From Bufo bufo (Eukaryota; Chordata; Amphibia; Anura; Bufonidae): a DNA stretch of 64,000 nt. A model generated the notes under the pieces. It worked only from the letters and a program-made list of their open reading frames with translations. It was not told the origin of the DNA and made no database searches. This document shows positions 15,001-23,739 of the stretch, in pieces. The first letter of the stretch is position 1. Each line of letters begins with the position of its first letter. The stretch covers positions 189,730,559 to 189,794,558 of the forward strand of contig NC_053391.1 of assembly GCF_905171765.1 (NCBI RefSeq), read 5' to 3'. The translations under genes were made by a program, and so were the position numbers.

Positions 15001-15925
15001 TACCTATTTACCCTATTCAACTCTTTATTTTCCACTCACACTCCTCCTCCCTTATTTTACCCCTTTTCCTTTTTTTTCCATCTCCCTTCATTTCACTCTC
15101 TGATCCATCCTAATCTCAACCTGTCTTTTAATCTCTTGTTTTCCAGTCCACCATTTAAGTGTTTTCCTACCCACTCTATTCCTCTCTATTCTCTTGTGTC
15201 CTGTCTCTCTCCCTCACTCTCCCATTTCACTTTTCTATCTCCTCCTGTTTCTCTCTATTATCACTCTCTTACCCCACCTCTCACATTTCTTCCTTTCTCT
15301 TTTGCTCTTTGTCTTTGTAGTTTTCACGTTTCCCATTTACCTCTGTCTTTTTCTCAATCTGTGCCCTCTCTCTTCCAATCCTCCCGTTCCCTCTCTCTTC
15401 TCTTCAACTCTCTCCCTATTTCTCTCTGTCTTCCCCTCTTCATATTTCCCTATGTCTCTCTGTATTCACCTCTCCCCCCTCTGCCATCCCACCCCCTCTT
15501 CTCTCTCTCTTCCCATCTCCCCCTTCCCTCCTATCTCTATCCCTCTACTTATCTCCTTTCTCCCTCTCTTTCTGCTCACCTCTGTTTTTTTATTCCCAGG
15601 TTCCCCCACCTTCCTCTCTCTGTCCTACTGGCTTTCACCCTCTGCCTCCTCTTTATCTTTCTCTCCCTCCCTTCTGCCTTTTCCCATCTCCTCTTTTTTC
15701 CCCCAATTTTCCTCTAACTTTCTCTCAATGTTTCTTGCCTCCTTTCCTTCTATCAGTTTGTCTCTCTCTCCATCCCTCTGCAGCCATCCCTTTTTTCCCA
15801 TCACTCTCCTTACTTTTACCCTCTACCTATTCTCTTTGTTTCTCTCCAGTCCCTCTCTCCCCCTGTAGCTCTTTCTCTTTCCCCCTTTCTCTCTTTCCCT
15901 CTCCCTCTCTCTGTTACATCTGGTT
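12070..15925. repeat. Degenerate flank of the polypyrimidine array
   Basis: The strand bias continues, but the 1.2-kb unit phrases are mostly lost between about 12070 and 13980. A recognisable partial unit reappears near 14000-14900, including 'tctcatgcccaata' near 14007 and the 'tgcatttacctt' phrase near 14467. The last kilobase is diverged C/T text. This fits older edge copies of a tandem array. No gene is visible. Confidence 0.6.
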
Positions 15926-16044
15926 TTGAGCTAAGAAAAAAAAGGTAAGGAAGAACATATGTTGAAAAAAAAGCATATAAACATTTCTGTATTTGTATAC
16001 TGCATATTATGTTACACTATTATTTTTGTAAATGTTTTACACAG

Positions 16045-16117
16045 ATTTTTCCTATGTCATCATCAGCAACACAGGAATCCAGGAGAAGAGACGTGCACTC
16101 AATTGTTTTGACTATAC
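16045..16117 (+). other. Possible coding exon 1 (PH-domain-like gene), unproven
   Basis: An acceptor-like tract ends in ACAG at 16041-16044 and a donor-like GTTAAGT begins at 16118. The 73-bp interval is open in one frame and reads through ISNTGIQEKRRALNCF-type residues, which do not look like any transposon protein in the window. Its end phase fits the next candidate exon. No homology search was possible, so it could be chance. Confidence 0.3.
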
Positions 16118-16197
16118 GTTAAGTAAAATAAAATCGAAGTTGGTTATGTGTTTTAAAGCCTGTTATTATTTCATTAATATATTTTTATTTTTTTTAG

Positions 16198-16251
16198 GCT
16201 TATCAATGAGGATGCTCAACATTGGATGAAAGGCATGCATCAGCTGATAGT
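16198..16251 (+). other. Possible coding exon 2 (PH-domain C-terminal-helix-like)
   Basis: A T-rich tract ending in TTTAG (to 16197) precedes a 54-bp interval followed by a perfect donor, GTAAGT, at 16252-16257. In phase with the preceding candidate exon it encodes NEDAQHWMKGMHQLI. An acidic start, an invariant-type Trp and amphipathic spacing resemble the C-terminal helix of pleckstrin-homology domains. With the downstream 'SYSPRALLV' segment it loosely recalls the PH-to-kinase junction of ceramide-kinase-like lipid kinases. That family guess is weak. Confidence 0.35.
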
Positions 16252-16492
16252 GTAAGTCTACGGCCATAACATTTGCTTGATCACACTTGGCAATCCATAA
16301 ATGGTTTTTCATTTGACATACTTTGTCAGATATACAACTAAATCTACCTATACATAGGGATTTTCCCAACATTTACTGTTATGACGAAGTCTGTTCATGC
16401 AGCAAAAAACTGCAAAAAAATATGGTAGCACACTTTTATACATGAAAACAATAAAACTAAGAATTAGAGATTATGCTGGATTAAAGTGGTAC
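16252..16492. other. Intron-like AT-rich DNA; 16437-16497 is a dispersed-repeat copy
   Basis: No gene is visible. The last 60 bp (16437-16497) closely resemble 20701-20763, so this is a repeat present in at least two copies here. The LTR element inserted inside this copy. The copy at 20701 continues through the insertion point uninterrupted and so shows what the unoccupied site looked like. Confidence 0.65.
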
Positions 16493-16497
16493 TATAC

Positions 16498-17406
16498 TGT
16501 GACAAACTGCCATTTGCCACTGGGCATTGTAGAGGACTTATGGCTAGCCTCCTGCCCTACGACTATGGCCCCGGGACATATTACCTTCTTCCATACTGAA
16601 CTTTCAGCTCCAGAGACTAAGTCCCGTTTGAAGATGGGACTTAGTCGTTTTCTGCATGAAATTGACCGACCGCACAGCCCAAATCTATGGAACTGTTTTG
16701 GGCAGGAAATTGTGCTTGCGATCGGTCATAAAGGACTTCCACTAAACTTTTGATCCGCTGGAGGGATTTGTGTGATTTTTGGAAGTGTTTATGTTTGATG
16801 TATGCTGAGTTTAAATATGTAATTTTTATGGAGATGGAATGTATGGTTTTAAAGTTACAGTGTATGTTTAAAAACTGTATTTTTACTGTCTGTGATAGTT
16901 ATGTTAATCCATAATTATATCCCAGACAGAAGGGAGGATTTTGTGTATTCGGGTGGGGATTCCTCTCCTATTGTTCCCACATGTGTATTGGTGATCTCCC
17001 TTTGTCCTGGGAGATAATTGAATTGCACTTCGGGTGTCTCCAGGGCAGAGAGGAGGATACCATGATGCATTGTGGGGACCTGCATAAATACGGGCGGGTA
17101 GCCCTCAATAAACAGTTCGGTTCAGTTCATGTTTTTCTAATCCTTCAAAACGCAGCCTCGTCTCGTTATTGGAGGGAATTGCTGTGTCACGCTGGGGATT
17201 GCTATGCTCTCCATATTCCCTGGAGGAGAGATCTTTCCCACACGGTCCTGAATGCTGGAGGTTCATTCAGGGTGGAAGGAAGACGGCGTGGTTCCAGTTA
17301 AGCTACGGCGGTTGTGGAGTCTGCGGTGGTTGTGGTGTCCAGTGCGGTGCTTGTGGTCCTCGGCGCAAGCTAGGAAGCGTCCATTAACGGAAGGGGATCC
17401 GTTACA
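16498..17406 (+). repeat. LTR-1 5' long terminal repeat
   Basis: The LTR is 909 bp with TG...CA ends. A TATA-like CATAAATA (17083-17090) lies just before AATAAA (17107-17112), giving a compact promoter and polyadenylation layout typical of LTRs. The sequence downstream to GTTACA would be R/U5. A short open frame inside the LTR occurs in both copies and is not thought to be a gene. Confidence 0.93.
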
Positions 17407-17407
17407 T

Positions 17408-17425
17408 TGGTGGCAGCAGTGGGAT
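17408..17425 (+). promoter_or_regulatory. LTR-1 primer-binding site (tRNA-Leu type)
   Basis: TGGTGGCAGCAGTGGGAT starts one base after the 5' LTR. Its complement reads as a tRNA 3' end finishing in CCA and fits the end of a vertebrate leucine tRNA as I remember it, apart from one wobble position. The start codon of the internal ORF overlaps its last two bases. Confidence 0.8.
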
Positions 17426-19508
17426 GGCTTCCCTAGTGCGAGGAGCAGCATCCTGGGAACACCAAGCAAAACTGGAGTATTGGTATAGCCACGTACGGTT
17501 TGACGCTATGCTGAAGAGGCGGTTGGCTATCTACGGGCCCCACCTAACAGAGGAACTGGTACCGGAAGTGAGGAGAGAACTGGCGGAGTATCTGCAGCAG
17601 GAAGCAGAATATCGGGCAGAGATAGCGAAGTATTCCGTCCCTGCGCCCCAGCAAAAACGTGAGTTACAGGGGGCCGAAGGTGTCGTCCTTCCCCCCCAGC
17701 GGCAGTGTGTACCCCAGGGGGCCGAAGGTGTCGTCCATCCCCCCCAGTGGCAGTGTGTACCCCAGGGGGCCGAAGGTGTCATCCTTCCCCCCCAGCGGCA
17801 GTGTGAACCCCAGGGAGCTGAAGGTGTCGTCCTTCAACCCCAGCGGCAGTGTGAACCCCAGGGAGCTGAAGGTGTCGTCCTTCCTCCCCAGCGGCAGTGG
17901 GTGTTACAGGGAGCTGAAGGTGCCCTCCTTCCTCCCCAGCGGCAGTGTGAACCCCAGGGGGCCGAAGGTGTCGTCCTTCCCACCCAGCGGCAGTGTGAAC
18001 CCCAGGGGGCCGAAGGTGTCGTCCTTCCCCCCCAGCGGCAGTGTGTACCCCAGGGGGCCGAAGGTGTCGTCCTTCCCCCCCAGCGGCAGTGTGTACCCCA
18101 GGGGGCCAAAGGTGTTGTCCTTCCCCCCCAGCGGCAGTGTGAACCCCAGGGGGCCGAAGGTGTCGTCCTTCCCCCCCAGCGGCAGTGTGTACCCCAGGGG
18201 GCCGAAGGTGTCGTCCTTCCCCCCCAGCGGCAGTGTGTACCCCAGGGGGCCGAAGGTGTCGTCCTTCCCCCCCAGCGGCAGTGTGTACCCCAGGGGGCCA
18301 AAGGTGTCGTCCTTCCCCCCCAGCGGCAGTGTGAACCCCAGGGGGCCGAAGGTGTCGTCCTTCCCCCCCAGCGGCAGTGTGTACCCCAGGGGGCCGAAGG
18401 TGTCGTCCTTCCCCCCCAGCGGCAGTGTGTACCCCAGGGGGCCGAAGGTGTCGTCCTTCCCCCCCAGCGGCAGTGTGAACCCCAGGGAGCTGAAGATGTC
18501 GTACTTCCCCCCCAGCGGCAGTGTGTACCCCAGGGGGCCGAAGGTGTCGTCCTTCCCCCCCAGCGGCAGTGTGAACCCCAGGGAGCTGAAGGTGTCGTCC
18601 TTCAACCCCAGCGGCAGTGTGAACCCCAGGGAGCTGAAGGTGTCGTCCTTTCTCCCCAGCGGCAGTGGGTGTTACAGGGAGCTGAAGGTGCCCTCCTTCC
18701 TCCCCAGCGGCAGTGTGAACCCCAGGGGGCCGAAGGTGTCGTCCTTCCTCCCCAGCGGCAGTGTTTACCCCAGGGGGCCGAAGGTGTCGTCCTTCCCCCC
18801 CAGCGGCAGTGTGTACCCCAGGGAGCTGAAGGTGTCGTCCTTCCTCCCCAGCGACAGCCTGTGTTTCAGGGAGAGGAGCGCAGCACCCTCTCTCCCCAGC
18901 GGCAGCTTACCCTAACAAGGGGAGACACCAATCGCCCAGGCGGCGCAGATGGGACCGTGGTCTCTGTGCCTGACCTACCGGGATGCTGGACAGCCTGTCC
19001 AGATCCCCCACTACCCTCACCAGGACAACAGGAGGAGGGGGTAAGTACAAATTCCCCTCCCCAGTTAACTCCTAACGTGGCCTCAGGGTTAACAGAGGCG
19101 ATGTTAACCCCTGCTGACTCCCATGTTCCTCTGGCTACTGAGCCAGACTATGGTCTCAGCACCCCAGCAGAAGAGCTGGCAGCTGGGCAGAGTGCAGTCG
19201 GCCTCTGCCCTCCCTCAAGTCCCCACAGTATGTTGCCCCATCACCACAGCAAAATACCCAGGTGCAGTAACTGTTTCTTGTGGGTGGGTCACCCTTGTAC
19301 CTGTTTGTTGTGGGTGGGCTACTCGGGCATCTGGTTACTGTGGGTTGGTGGATCGACTAACGGAGGCACTGACCGACAGAAGGTCAGGTGCCTGGTTAGT
19401 CTTCCCCCCAAAGGGGAGATGTGTGACAAACTGCCATTTGCCACTGGGCATTGTAGAGGACTTATGGCTAGCCTCCTGCCCTACGACTATGGCCCCGGGA
19501 CATATTAA
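17424..19508 (+). CDS. LTR-1 internal ORF: short gag-like head plus 26 x 16-aa repeat
   Basis: A 694-aa open frame starts with the ATG overlapping the primer-binding site and runs 87 bp into the 3' LTR. Residues 1-80 are non-repetitive, charged and probably helical (WEHQAKLEYWYSH, then an E/R-rich stretch), which fits a reduced gag-like head. I do not recognise a named domain. Residues about 83-498 are about 26 tandem 16-residue units of the type QGAEGVVLPPQRQCVP. The tail is Pro/Ser-rich with three short W-G-rich repeats near the end (GWVTLVP-like in another frame). There are no enzyme motifs. Translation is unproven, but a 2-kb frame free of stops in an insertion about 1% diverged is at least consistent with recent coding function. 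Confidence 0.6.
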   Translation: MASLVRGAASWEHQAKLEYWYSHVRFDAMLKRRLAIYGPHLTEELVPEVRRELAEYLQQEAEYRAEIAKYSVPAPQQKRELQGAEGVVLPPQRQCVPQGAEGVVHPPQWQCVPQGAEGVILPPQRQCEPQGAEGVVLQPQRQCEPQGAEGVVLPPQRQWVLQGAEGALLPPQRQCEPQGAEGVVLPTQRQCEPQGAEGVVLPPQRQCVPQGAEGVVLPPQRQCVPQGAKGVVLPPQRQCEPQGAEGVVLPPQRQCVPQGAEGVVLPPQRQCVPQGAEGVVLPPQRQCVPQGAKGVVLPPQRQCEPQGAEGVVLPPQRQCVPQGAEGVVLPPQRQCVPQGAEGVVLPPQRQCEPQGAEDVVLPPQRQCVPQGAEGVVLPPQRQCEPQGAEGVVLQPQRQCEPQGAEGVVLSPQRQWVLQGAEGALLPPQRQCEPQGAEGVVLPPQRQCLPQGAEGVVLPPQRQCVPQGAEGVVLPPQRQPVFQGEERSTLSPQRQLTLTRGDTNRPGGADGTVVSVPDLPGCWTACPDPPLPSPGQQEEGVSTNSPPQLTPNVASGLTEAMLTPADSHVPLATEPDYGLSTPAEELAAGQSAVGLCPPSSPHSMLPHHHSKIPRCSNCFLWVGHPCTCLLWVGYSGIWLLWVGGSTNGGTDRQKVRCLVSLPPKGEMCDKLPFATGHCRGLMASLLPYDYGPGTY
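17670..18917 (+). repeat. 48-bp coding minisatellite, ~26 copies
   Basis: Units of 48 bp, built on 'gggggccgaaggtgtcgtcc' followed by a C-run and 'cagcggcagtgtg', are repeated about 26 times. Because 48 is a multiple of 3, every frame that lacks a stop in the unit stays open, so a second + frame and two - frames are also long and open. Variant units form a larger pattern: units 3-6 (with L-Q-P, W-V-L and A-L-L variants) recur as units 19-22, showing duplication of a 16-unit block. Confidence 0.95.
19410..19421 (+). promoter_or_regulatory. LTR-1 polypurine tract
   Basis: AAAGGGGAGATG lies directly against the 3' LTR start (TGTGAC at 19422). This is the expected position of the plus-strand priming site of an LTR retrotransposon. 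Confidence 0.85.
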
Positions 19509-20330
19509 CTTCTTCCATACTGAACTTTCAGCTCCAGAGACTAAGTCCCGTTCGAAGATGGGACTTAGTCGTTTTCTGCATGAAATTGACCGACCGCACA
19601 GCCCAAATCTATGGAACTGTTTTGGGCAGGAAATTGTGCTTGCGATCGGTCATAAAGGACTTCCACTAAACTTTTGATCCACTGGAGGGATTTGTGTGAT
19701 TTTTGGAAGTGTTTATGTTTGATGTATGCTGAGTTTAAATATGTAATTTTTATGGAGATGGAATGTATGGTTTTAAAGTTACAGTGTATGTTTAAAAACT
19801 GTATTTTTACTGTCTGTGATAGTTATGTTAATCCATAATTATATCCCAGACAGAAGGGAGGATTTTGTGTATTCAGGTGGGGATTCCTCTCCTATTGTTC
19901 CCACATGTGTATTGGTGATCTCCCTTTGTCCTGGGAGATAATTGAATTGCACTTCGGGTGTCTCCAGGGCAGAGAGGAGGATACCATGATGCATTGTGGG
20001 GACCTGCATAAATACGGGCGGGTAGCCCTCAATAAACAGTTCGGTTCAGTTCATGTTTTTCTAACCCTTCAAAACGCAGCCTTGTCTCGTTATTGGAGGG
20101 AATTGCTGTGTCACGCTGGGGATTGCTATGCTCTGCATATTCCCTGGAGGAGAGATCTTTCCCACACGGTCCTGAATGCTGGAGGTTCATTCAGGGTGGA
20201 AGGAAGACGGCGCGGTTCCAGTTAAGCTAGGGCGGTTGTGGAGTCTGCGGTGGTTGTGGTGTCCAGTGCGGTGCTTGTGGTCCTCGGCGCAAGCTAGGAA
20301 GCGTCCATTAACGGAAGGGGATCCGTTACA
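19422..20330 (+). repeat. LTR-1 3' long terminal repeat
   Basis: It is 909 bp, the same length as the 5' LTR, with about nine substitutions (for example near 19505, 19554, 19680, 19875, 20065, 20083, 20135, 20213 and 20229). AATAAA lies at 20031-20036. The target duplication TATAC follows directly at 20331-20335. Confidence 0.93.
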
Positions 20331-20335
20331 TATAC

Positions 20336-20846
20336 CTACAATACATAAAAAAAGGAAGCTCTTTGTGTACATTTGTGCTCAAACGTATGTTGGGCCCATC
20401 TACCAACGTCAAGGTGGCTTCTGCAGACAGGTACCTAACACTATTAGAACTCCCTCTCCTGGGCCTAACCTAAGCCTACAATGTTCAGGGCGGTGAAGGA
20501 ACCAGCTATATTTATACTCTACTCAGAAGGCCTGGGCCGATGGGCGGGGAGTGCTAATCTAAAGGAGGCAATACACTGCAAAAAAAAATTGTACTATCAA
20601 ATCCAAAGTCTCAGGTGCACATCAGTAAAGCTACATACAAACAGAAAAATATATATATATATATACAGATATATATATATATATATATATATATATCTGT
20701 TATACATGCAAACAATAGAACTAGGGATTAGGGATTATTCTGGATTAAAGCGGTACTATACCTACTATACTGCAGACGGGTACCTAGCAATCATAGAACT
20801 GACTCTTCTGGGCATGTTCAGTAACATCCCTGTTCCTTTCCCTCAG
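20336..20846. other. Non-coding DNA with (AT)n microsatellite and repeat copy
   Basis: 20649-20697 is an (AT)n tract interrupted by CAG. 20701-20770 is the paralogue of the LTR-1 target site described above. A second 'tctgcagacaggtaccta...' phrase (near 20420) resembles 'ctgcagacgggtaccta' (near 20770), so the stretch contains tandem remnants of one repeat family. No gene is visible. Confidence 0.6.
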
Positions 20847-20876
20847 GGCTGGTTTGGTGATTTTAAAGACAAGAAG
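20847..20876 (+). other. Possible micro-exon
   Basis: A strong pyrimidine tract with CCCTCAG (to 20846) and an AAG|GTGAAG donor at 20877 bound a 30-bp interval. The splice signals are plausible but the interval is very short, and it does not clearly keep frame with the other candidates. Confidence 0.15.
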
Positions 20877-21348
20877 GTGAAGTGACTCAGGCAGCTTTCA
20901 ATCTTTCATTCATCCCTACTTATAAATTCATAGAAATGTATACAGTAGCAATATATCTCTCTACATAGTGGAGAAGGAAATTAGTGGGTATTAAATACTA
21001 TGTTTATATAGGGCTATATGTGAGCAACTATTTTCTATACAGGGGAGGAAGCGGTTAACAAAAGCTAATTGCAGTGAACCCTGGGAGATGATGCCAATGC
21101 ACAGAAAGGAAAGAAATTCCTGCAGACATGTGAGTAAAAGAGTTTTCAAAGGAATTTTAAACTGTGGGATAACGCCTTTAAGAATCACTGACTTTGAGAA
21201 TCGAGTATCCAGAATATTGTATTGTATTGATACCAGTACTGAGTATATAAATACTAACATCGGTACTTAACTTCCGTAGAGTATTCCCTAAAAATAAAAT
21301 AGTATTCAATAAAATAGTAATGGTATCTTTGTTTCTTTTATTTTACAG

Positions 21349-21422
21349 CCCATTGATTTGATTAGCAGAATGGATGTGGAACTTGAAGTTGGCTCCTACT
21401 CACCTCGTGCCCTTCTTGTCTG
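21349..21422 (+). other. Possible coding exon 3
   Basis: A long pyrimidine tract ending TTTTACAG (to 21348) is followed by 74 bp and the donor GTATGT at 21423. One frame is open and contains RMDVELEVGSYSPRALLV. 'SPRALLV' loosely resembles the 'RPKHLLVFINP' start of ceramide/diacylglycerol-kinase catalytic domains. The phase does not join cleanly to the exon at 16198-16251, so a missing exon, an internal acceptor (the AG at 21364-21365) or a pseudogene must be assumed. Confidence 0.25.
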
Positions 21423-21480
21423 GTATGTCAATTTGCTAAATATTTTCTGGACGGAATCAAGATTAATAAAATACAGACCT

Positions 21481-21690
21481 AAAGGGGTTGTCCAGGATTA
21501 GAAAAACATGGCTGCTTTATTCCAGAAACAGCACCAGTCCTGTCCATAGGTTGTGTCTACTGTAGTATTGCATCTCAGGTTCATTGAAGTGAATGAAGCT
21601 TAGCTGCAAATCTGCGCATAACCTATGGACAGGGGTAAGTGCTGTTTTGGGAAAAACCGCCATGATTTTGTAATCTTGGTCAACACCTTT
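21481..21690. mobile_element. Short palindromic MITE (GGGGTTGTCC family)
   Basis: The interval begins AAAGGGGTTGTCCAGGATTA and ends with a diverged complement (a TCTTGGTCAACACCTTT-type end). The inner arms also pair: CCAGTCCTGTCCATAGGTTG near 21534 pairs with CCTATGGACAGGGGTAAGTG near 21622. It is a ~210-bp foldback element with no coding capacity. Families of this kind are abundant in frog genomes, in my recollection. Its flanks (CCTAAA / TTTAAA) suggest a degraded TTAA-type target. Confidence 0.75.
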
Positions 21691-21765
21691 AAATCTCCAT
21701 AAGTATGGATGGTCAGAAAGCATTCTTGATCTTGATGTGATACGAAAAATGTTATTTCTCTACAG

Positions 21766-21817
21766 AATTTGGGGTTTCAACAAAGTCAATTTGAAGAAAA
21801 TAAATCATACCTTTGTT
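21766..21817 (+). other. Possible terminal-region exon 4
   Basis: The acceptor TTTCTCTACAG (to 21765) and a perfect donor GTGAGT (21818-21823) bound 52 bp. Joined to the preceding candidate exon it produces TGA immediately, so it would be 3' UTR unless the frame differs. The next acceptor (GTGCTACAG, to 21899) follows after a short intron-like gap. A polyadenylation-like AATAAA occurs near 22057. Confidence 0.2.
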
Positions 21818-22099
21818 GTGAGTATCCCTGATTGTTTATGAAGAATATACTATTGGTGACATTGAATAATAAAATATATCCTTTATTTATGTGCTACAGG
21901 TGACCAGAAGAATCAGATAACGTGCTCCAGACCATGATAAGGACCATAATAACTTCAGAGGACAAGTGGAACCAAATATTGACATACAGTACCTACAAGT
22001 TTTCTTGCCAGGGAAAACGACCTTGAGGATCCACCAGATGTGGATCATATCTGAAAATAAAATTGTGAAGTGCCACCCATCAATATCTATATTTTATCA

Positions 22100-23735
22100 A
22101 TATTTTTCAAGCTCAAATGGATGGTGATGATCAAAACTTCCCATTTCCCTTTTATGATTCCAAATGCACATTTGACAGTGTCTGGCATTTGCCGTCCATA
22201 GCCAATCAATACCCATTTGGCCCATGATACAATTTGTTAGCAGCTAAGTTTAAATAATGTAGACAAATGGATGCAAATATGCATATGCCAAAACCCCACA
22301 CATGGATGCCTAAAATGGCATGTGTTCGAATACATTTTCAGCCTATACTTTAAACGAGACCGATAAATGTGTCTTAAAAACTTGATGCGAACAGAGCTTT
22401 AGATGGAAGGAACAACCTTTCATGGTTTATATTTGGGTTTGGAGACATTGGGTGAGATTCATTAAATATGGTTGGATGATACAGCTGTATCTCAAAGTAG
22501 AGAGCAGGGACTGTGAAGCAGTTTAATGCGAATAGCACTTTACGGTGAAACTCTGCCCTGGGCACTTATTCTGGCAGAATAAAACTTCATATTCACACTA
22601 TTCCTGATCATAAAAGCTCCAAAAAAGGTATGTTTGTACTGCTTTTCCTATTCCCTTCGTACTGCTGGCAGAAGTTTAGCAGGGTAAAAACTGAAGACAG
22701 ACTCCCTTTAAGCCTACAATTCCTCTTATGTTAGTCAAAATACCAAAATTCTACACTATGGACAAATTAAATATAAAACCATGTTTTTATTATTCAGAAT
22801 TTTGTCCACAAATGCATAAAAAAGTGGAATGCTCTGTAGCCATGGAGAAGTGTCTCTATGACAAAAGGACACTGGCTCCTCATGACCAGGGCATTCATCA
22901 CAGAGCAGTGCAGTACTGCATCACTGCATTGTGCAAGACAGCAAATAAATTAGGCATGTTGAGCTAGGAAGTAGTGGTAGCATGTGCAACATGGAGGTGT
23001 CTGGAGTGCCCCTTCTTCTCAATTATAGTTGTACCCAGGGGAGCTTAGTTTACCGTACTATTGTGTCCAGTGTGTGTATATGAGAAAAAAACTGTATATG
23101 GTCATTATATGACTTGTATCTGGCATTTTAGCAGTTTTACCCTGTTCATGCTGAATGTTTAGTTTTCAGTTTTGCTAGAAATGGTTTGTGGAGACGAGCT
23201 TCCATCGACTGCACATAAAAAGTAGAGGAGAATCTGCTTCCTAACCTTCTTTTGCTCACTTAGAAGCAGTCCCAGGATCTTGGAGGACATTATAGAGAAT
23301 TGCTGACTTGTATGGTTGTAAATAAAGCACTTAGGAAGTTTATATCTCAGCCAATGTAGAGCAGTGTAAGTAGCAGTCTGTTTGTCTTTGTGTCTCACCG
23401 TGCTCCTGTTTACTCCTCCCTCCTTACCTCATTATAGACTTGCATTGACATGTGTAATATGATCCCTCTGTGAGCCGCTTCCATCCTGGATAAGTTTAAG
23501 ACATTTTTCAAAGTGAAAAGCAATAAGTGAAAAGCTGATAACATGACAAGTAGACATTTTTCACTGATAAGACATATTACAAAGTTTCTTGTGGTTGCTT
23601 GTACTATTGATTTATGCCCATTATGCCTAGTTGTATAAAAAGTTAGTAATCAATGAATCATATACCTAACATGCAAAGTTCATTGTATGGGCTTTAATAA
23701 ATGTGAATTCAGCCTGAGAGAAGCATGTATAAGAG
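22100..23735. other. No gene recognised
   Basis: The sequence is AT-rich and of mixed composition without repeats that I can delimit. The few short open frames (60-80 codons) have no recognisable motif, codon bias or splice context. It is probably intergenic or intronic. Confidence 0.5.
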
Positions 23736-23739
23736 GAGG

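Larger units (their letters stand above)
1..15925. repeat. Giant polypyrimidine tract with ~1.2-kb higher-order tandem units
   Basis: The + strand is almost only C and T with scattered A and rare G for about 15.9 kb, ending sharply near 15925. It is not simple (CT)n. Landmark phrases recur in the same order. The phrase containing 'tgcatttacctt' occurs near 340, 1519, 2154, 3361, 4530, 5404, 6574, 7816, 8996, 10380, 11564 and 14467. The phrase 'cagtctcctcttttttctc' (or a close form) occurs near 1168, 1808, 3018, 4191, 6219, 7509, 8670, 10029, 11220 and 14154. Most spacings are 1160-1240 bp, and a few shorter or longer ones suggest deleted or fused units. Long open frames across it encode only Ser/Leu/Pro/Phe-rich low-complexity peptides and are not genes. 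Such strand asymmetry is known to favour triplex (H-DNA) structure; that it does so here is inference. Confidence 0.93.
16498..20330 (+). mobile_element. Young non-autonomous LTR retrotransposon (LTR-1)
   Basis: This is a complete 3,833-bp element. Two direct 909-bp LTRs (16498-17406 and 19422-20330) begin TGTGAC and end GTTACA. Both sides carry the 5-bp target duplication TATAC (16493-16497 and 20331-20335). A tRNA-Leu-like primer site follows the 5' LTR and a polypurine tract precedes the 3' LTR. I count about nine differences between the LTRs (about 1%), so the insertion is young. The internal region is only about 2.0 kb and shows no protease, reverse transcriptase, RNase H or integrase motif, so it must have been moved by another element's enzymes. 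Confidence 0.95.

Noticed and set aside
78..15900. Dozens of long open frames (up to ~510 codons) in the pyrimidine tract, and complementary Glu/Arg/Lys-rich frames on the other strand
   Set aside because: They follow from a base composition lacking stop codons. Proteins are only Ser/Leu/Pro/Phe, show no domains, and many overlap in different frames.
16981..17301. 106-codon frame in the LTR (and its twin at 19905)
   Set aside because: It lies wholly inside the LTR across promoter and polyadenylation signals and has no family resemblance.
17531..18915. Three other long frames across the 48-bp minisatellite (one +, two -)
   Set aside because: They are open only because the repeat length is a multiple of 3. 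Only the frame starting at the primer-binding site extends through unique sequence on both sides.
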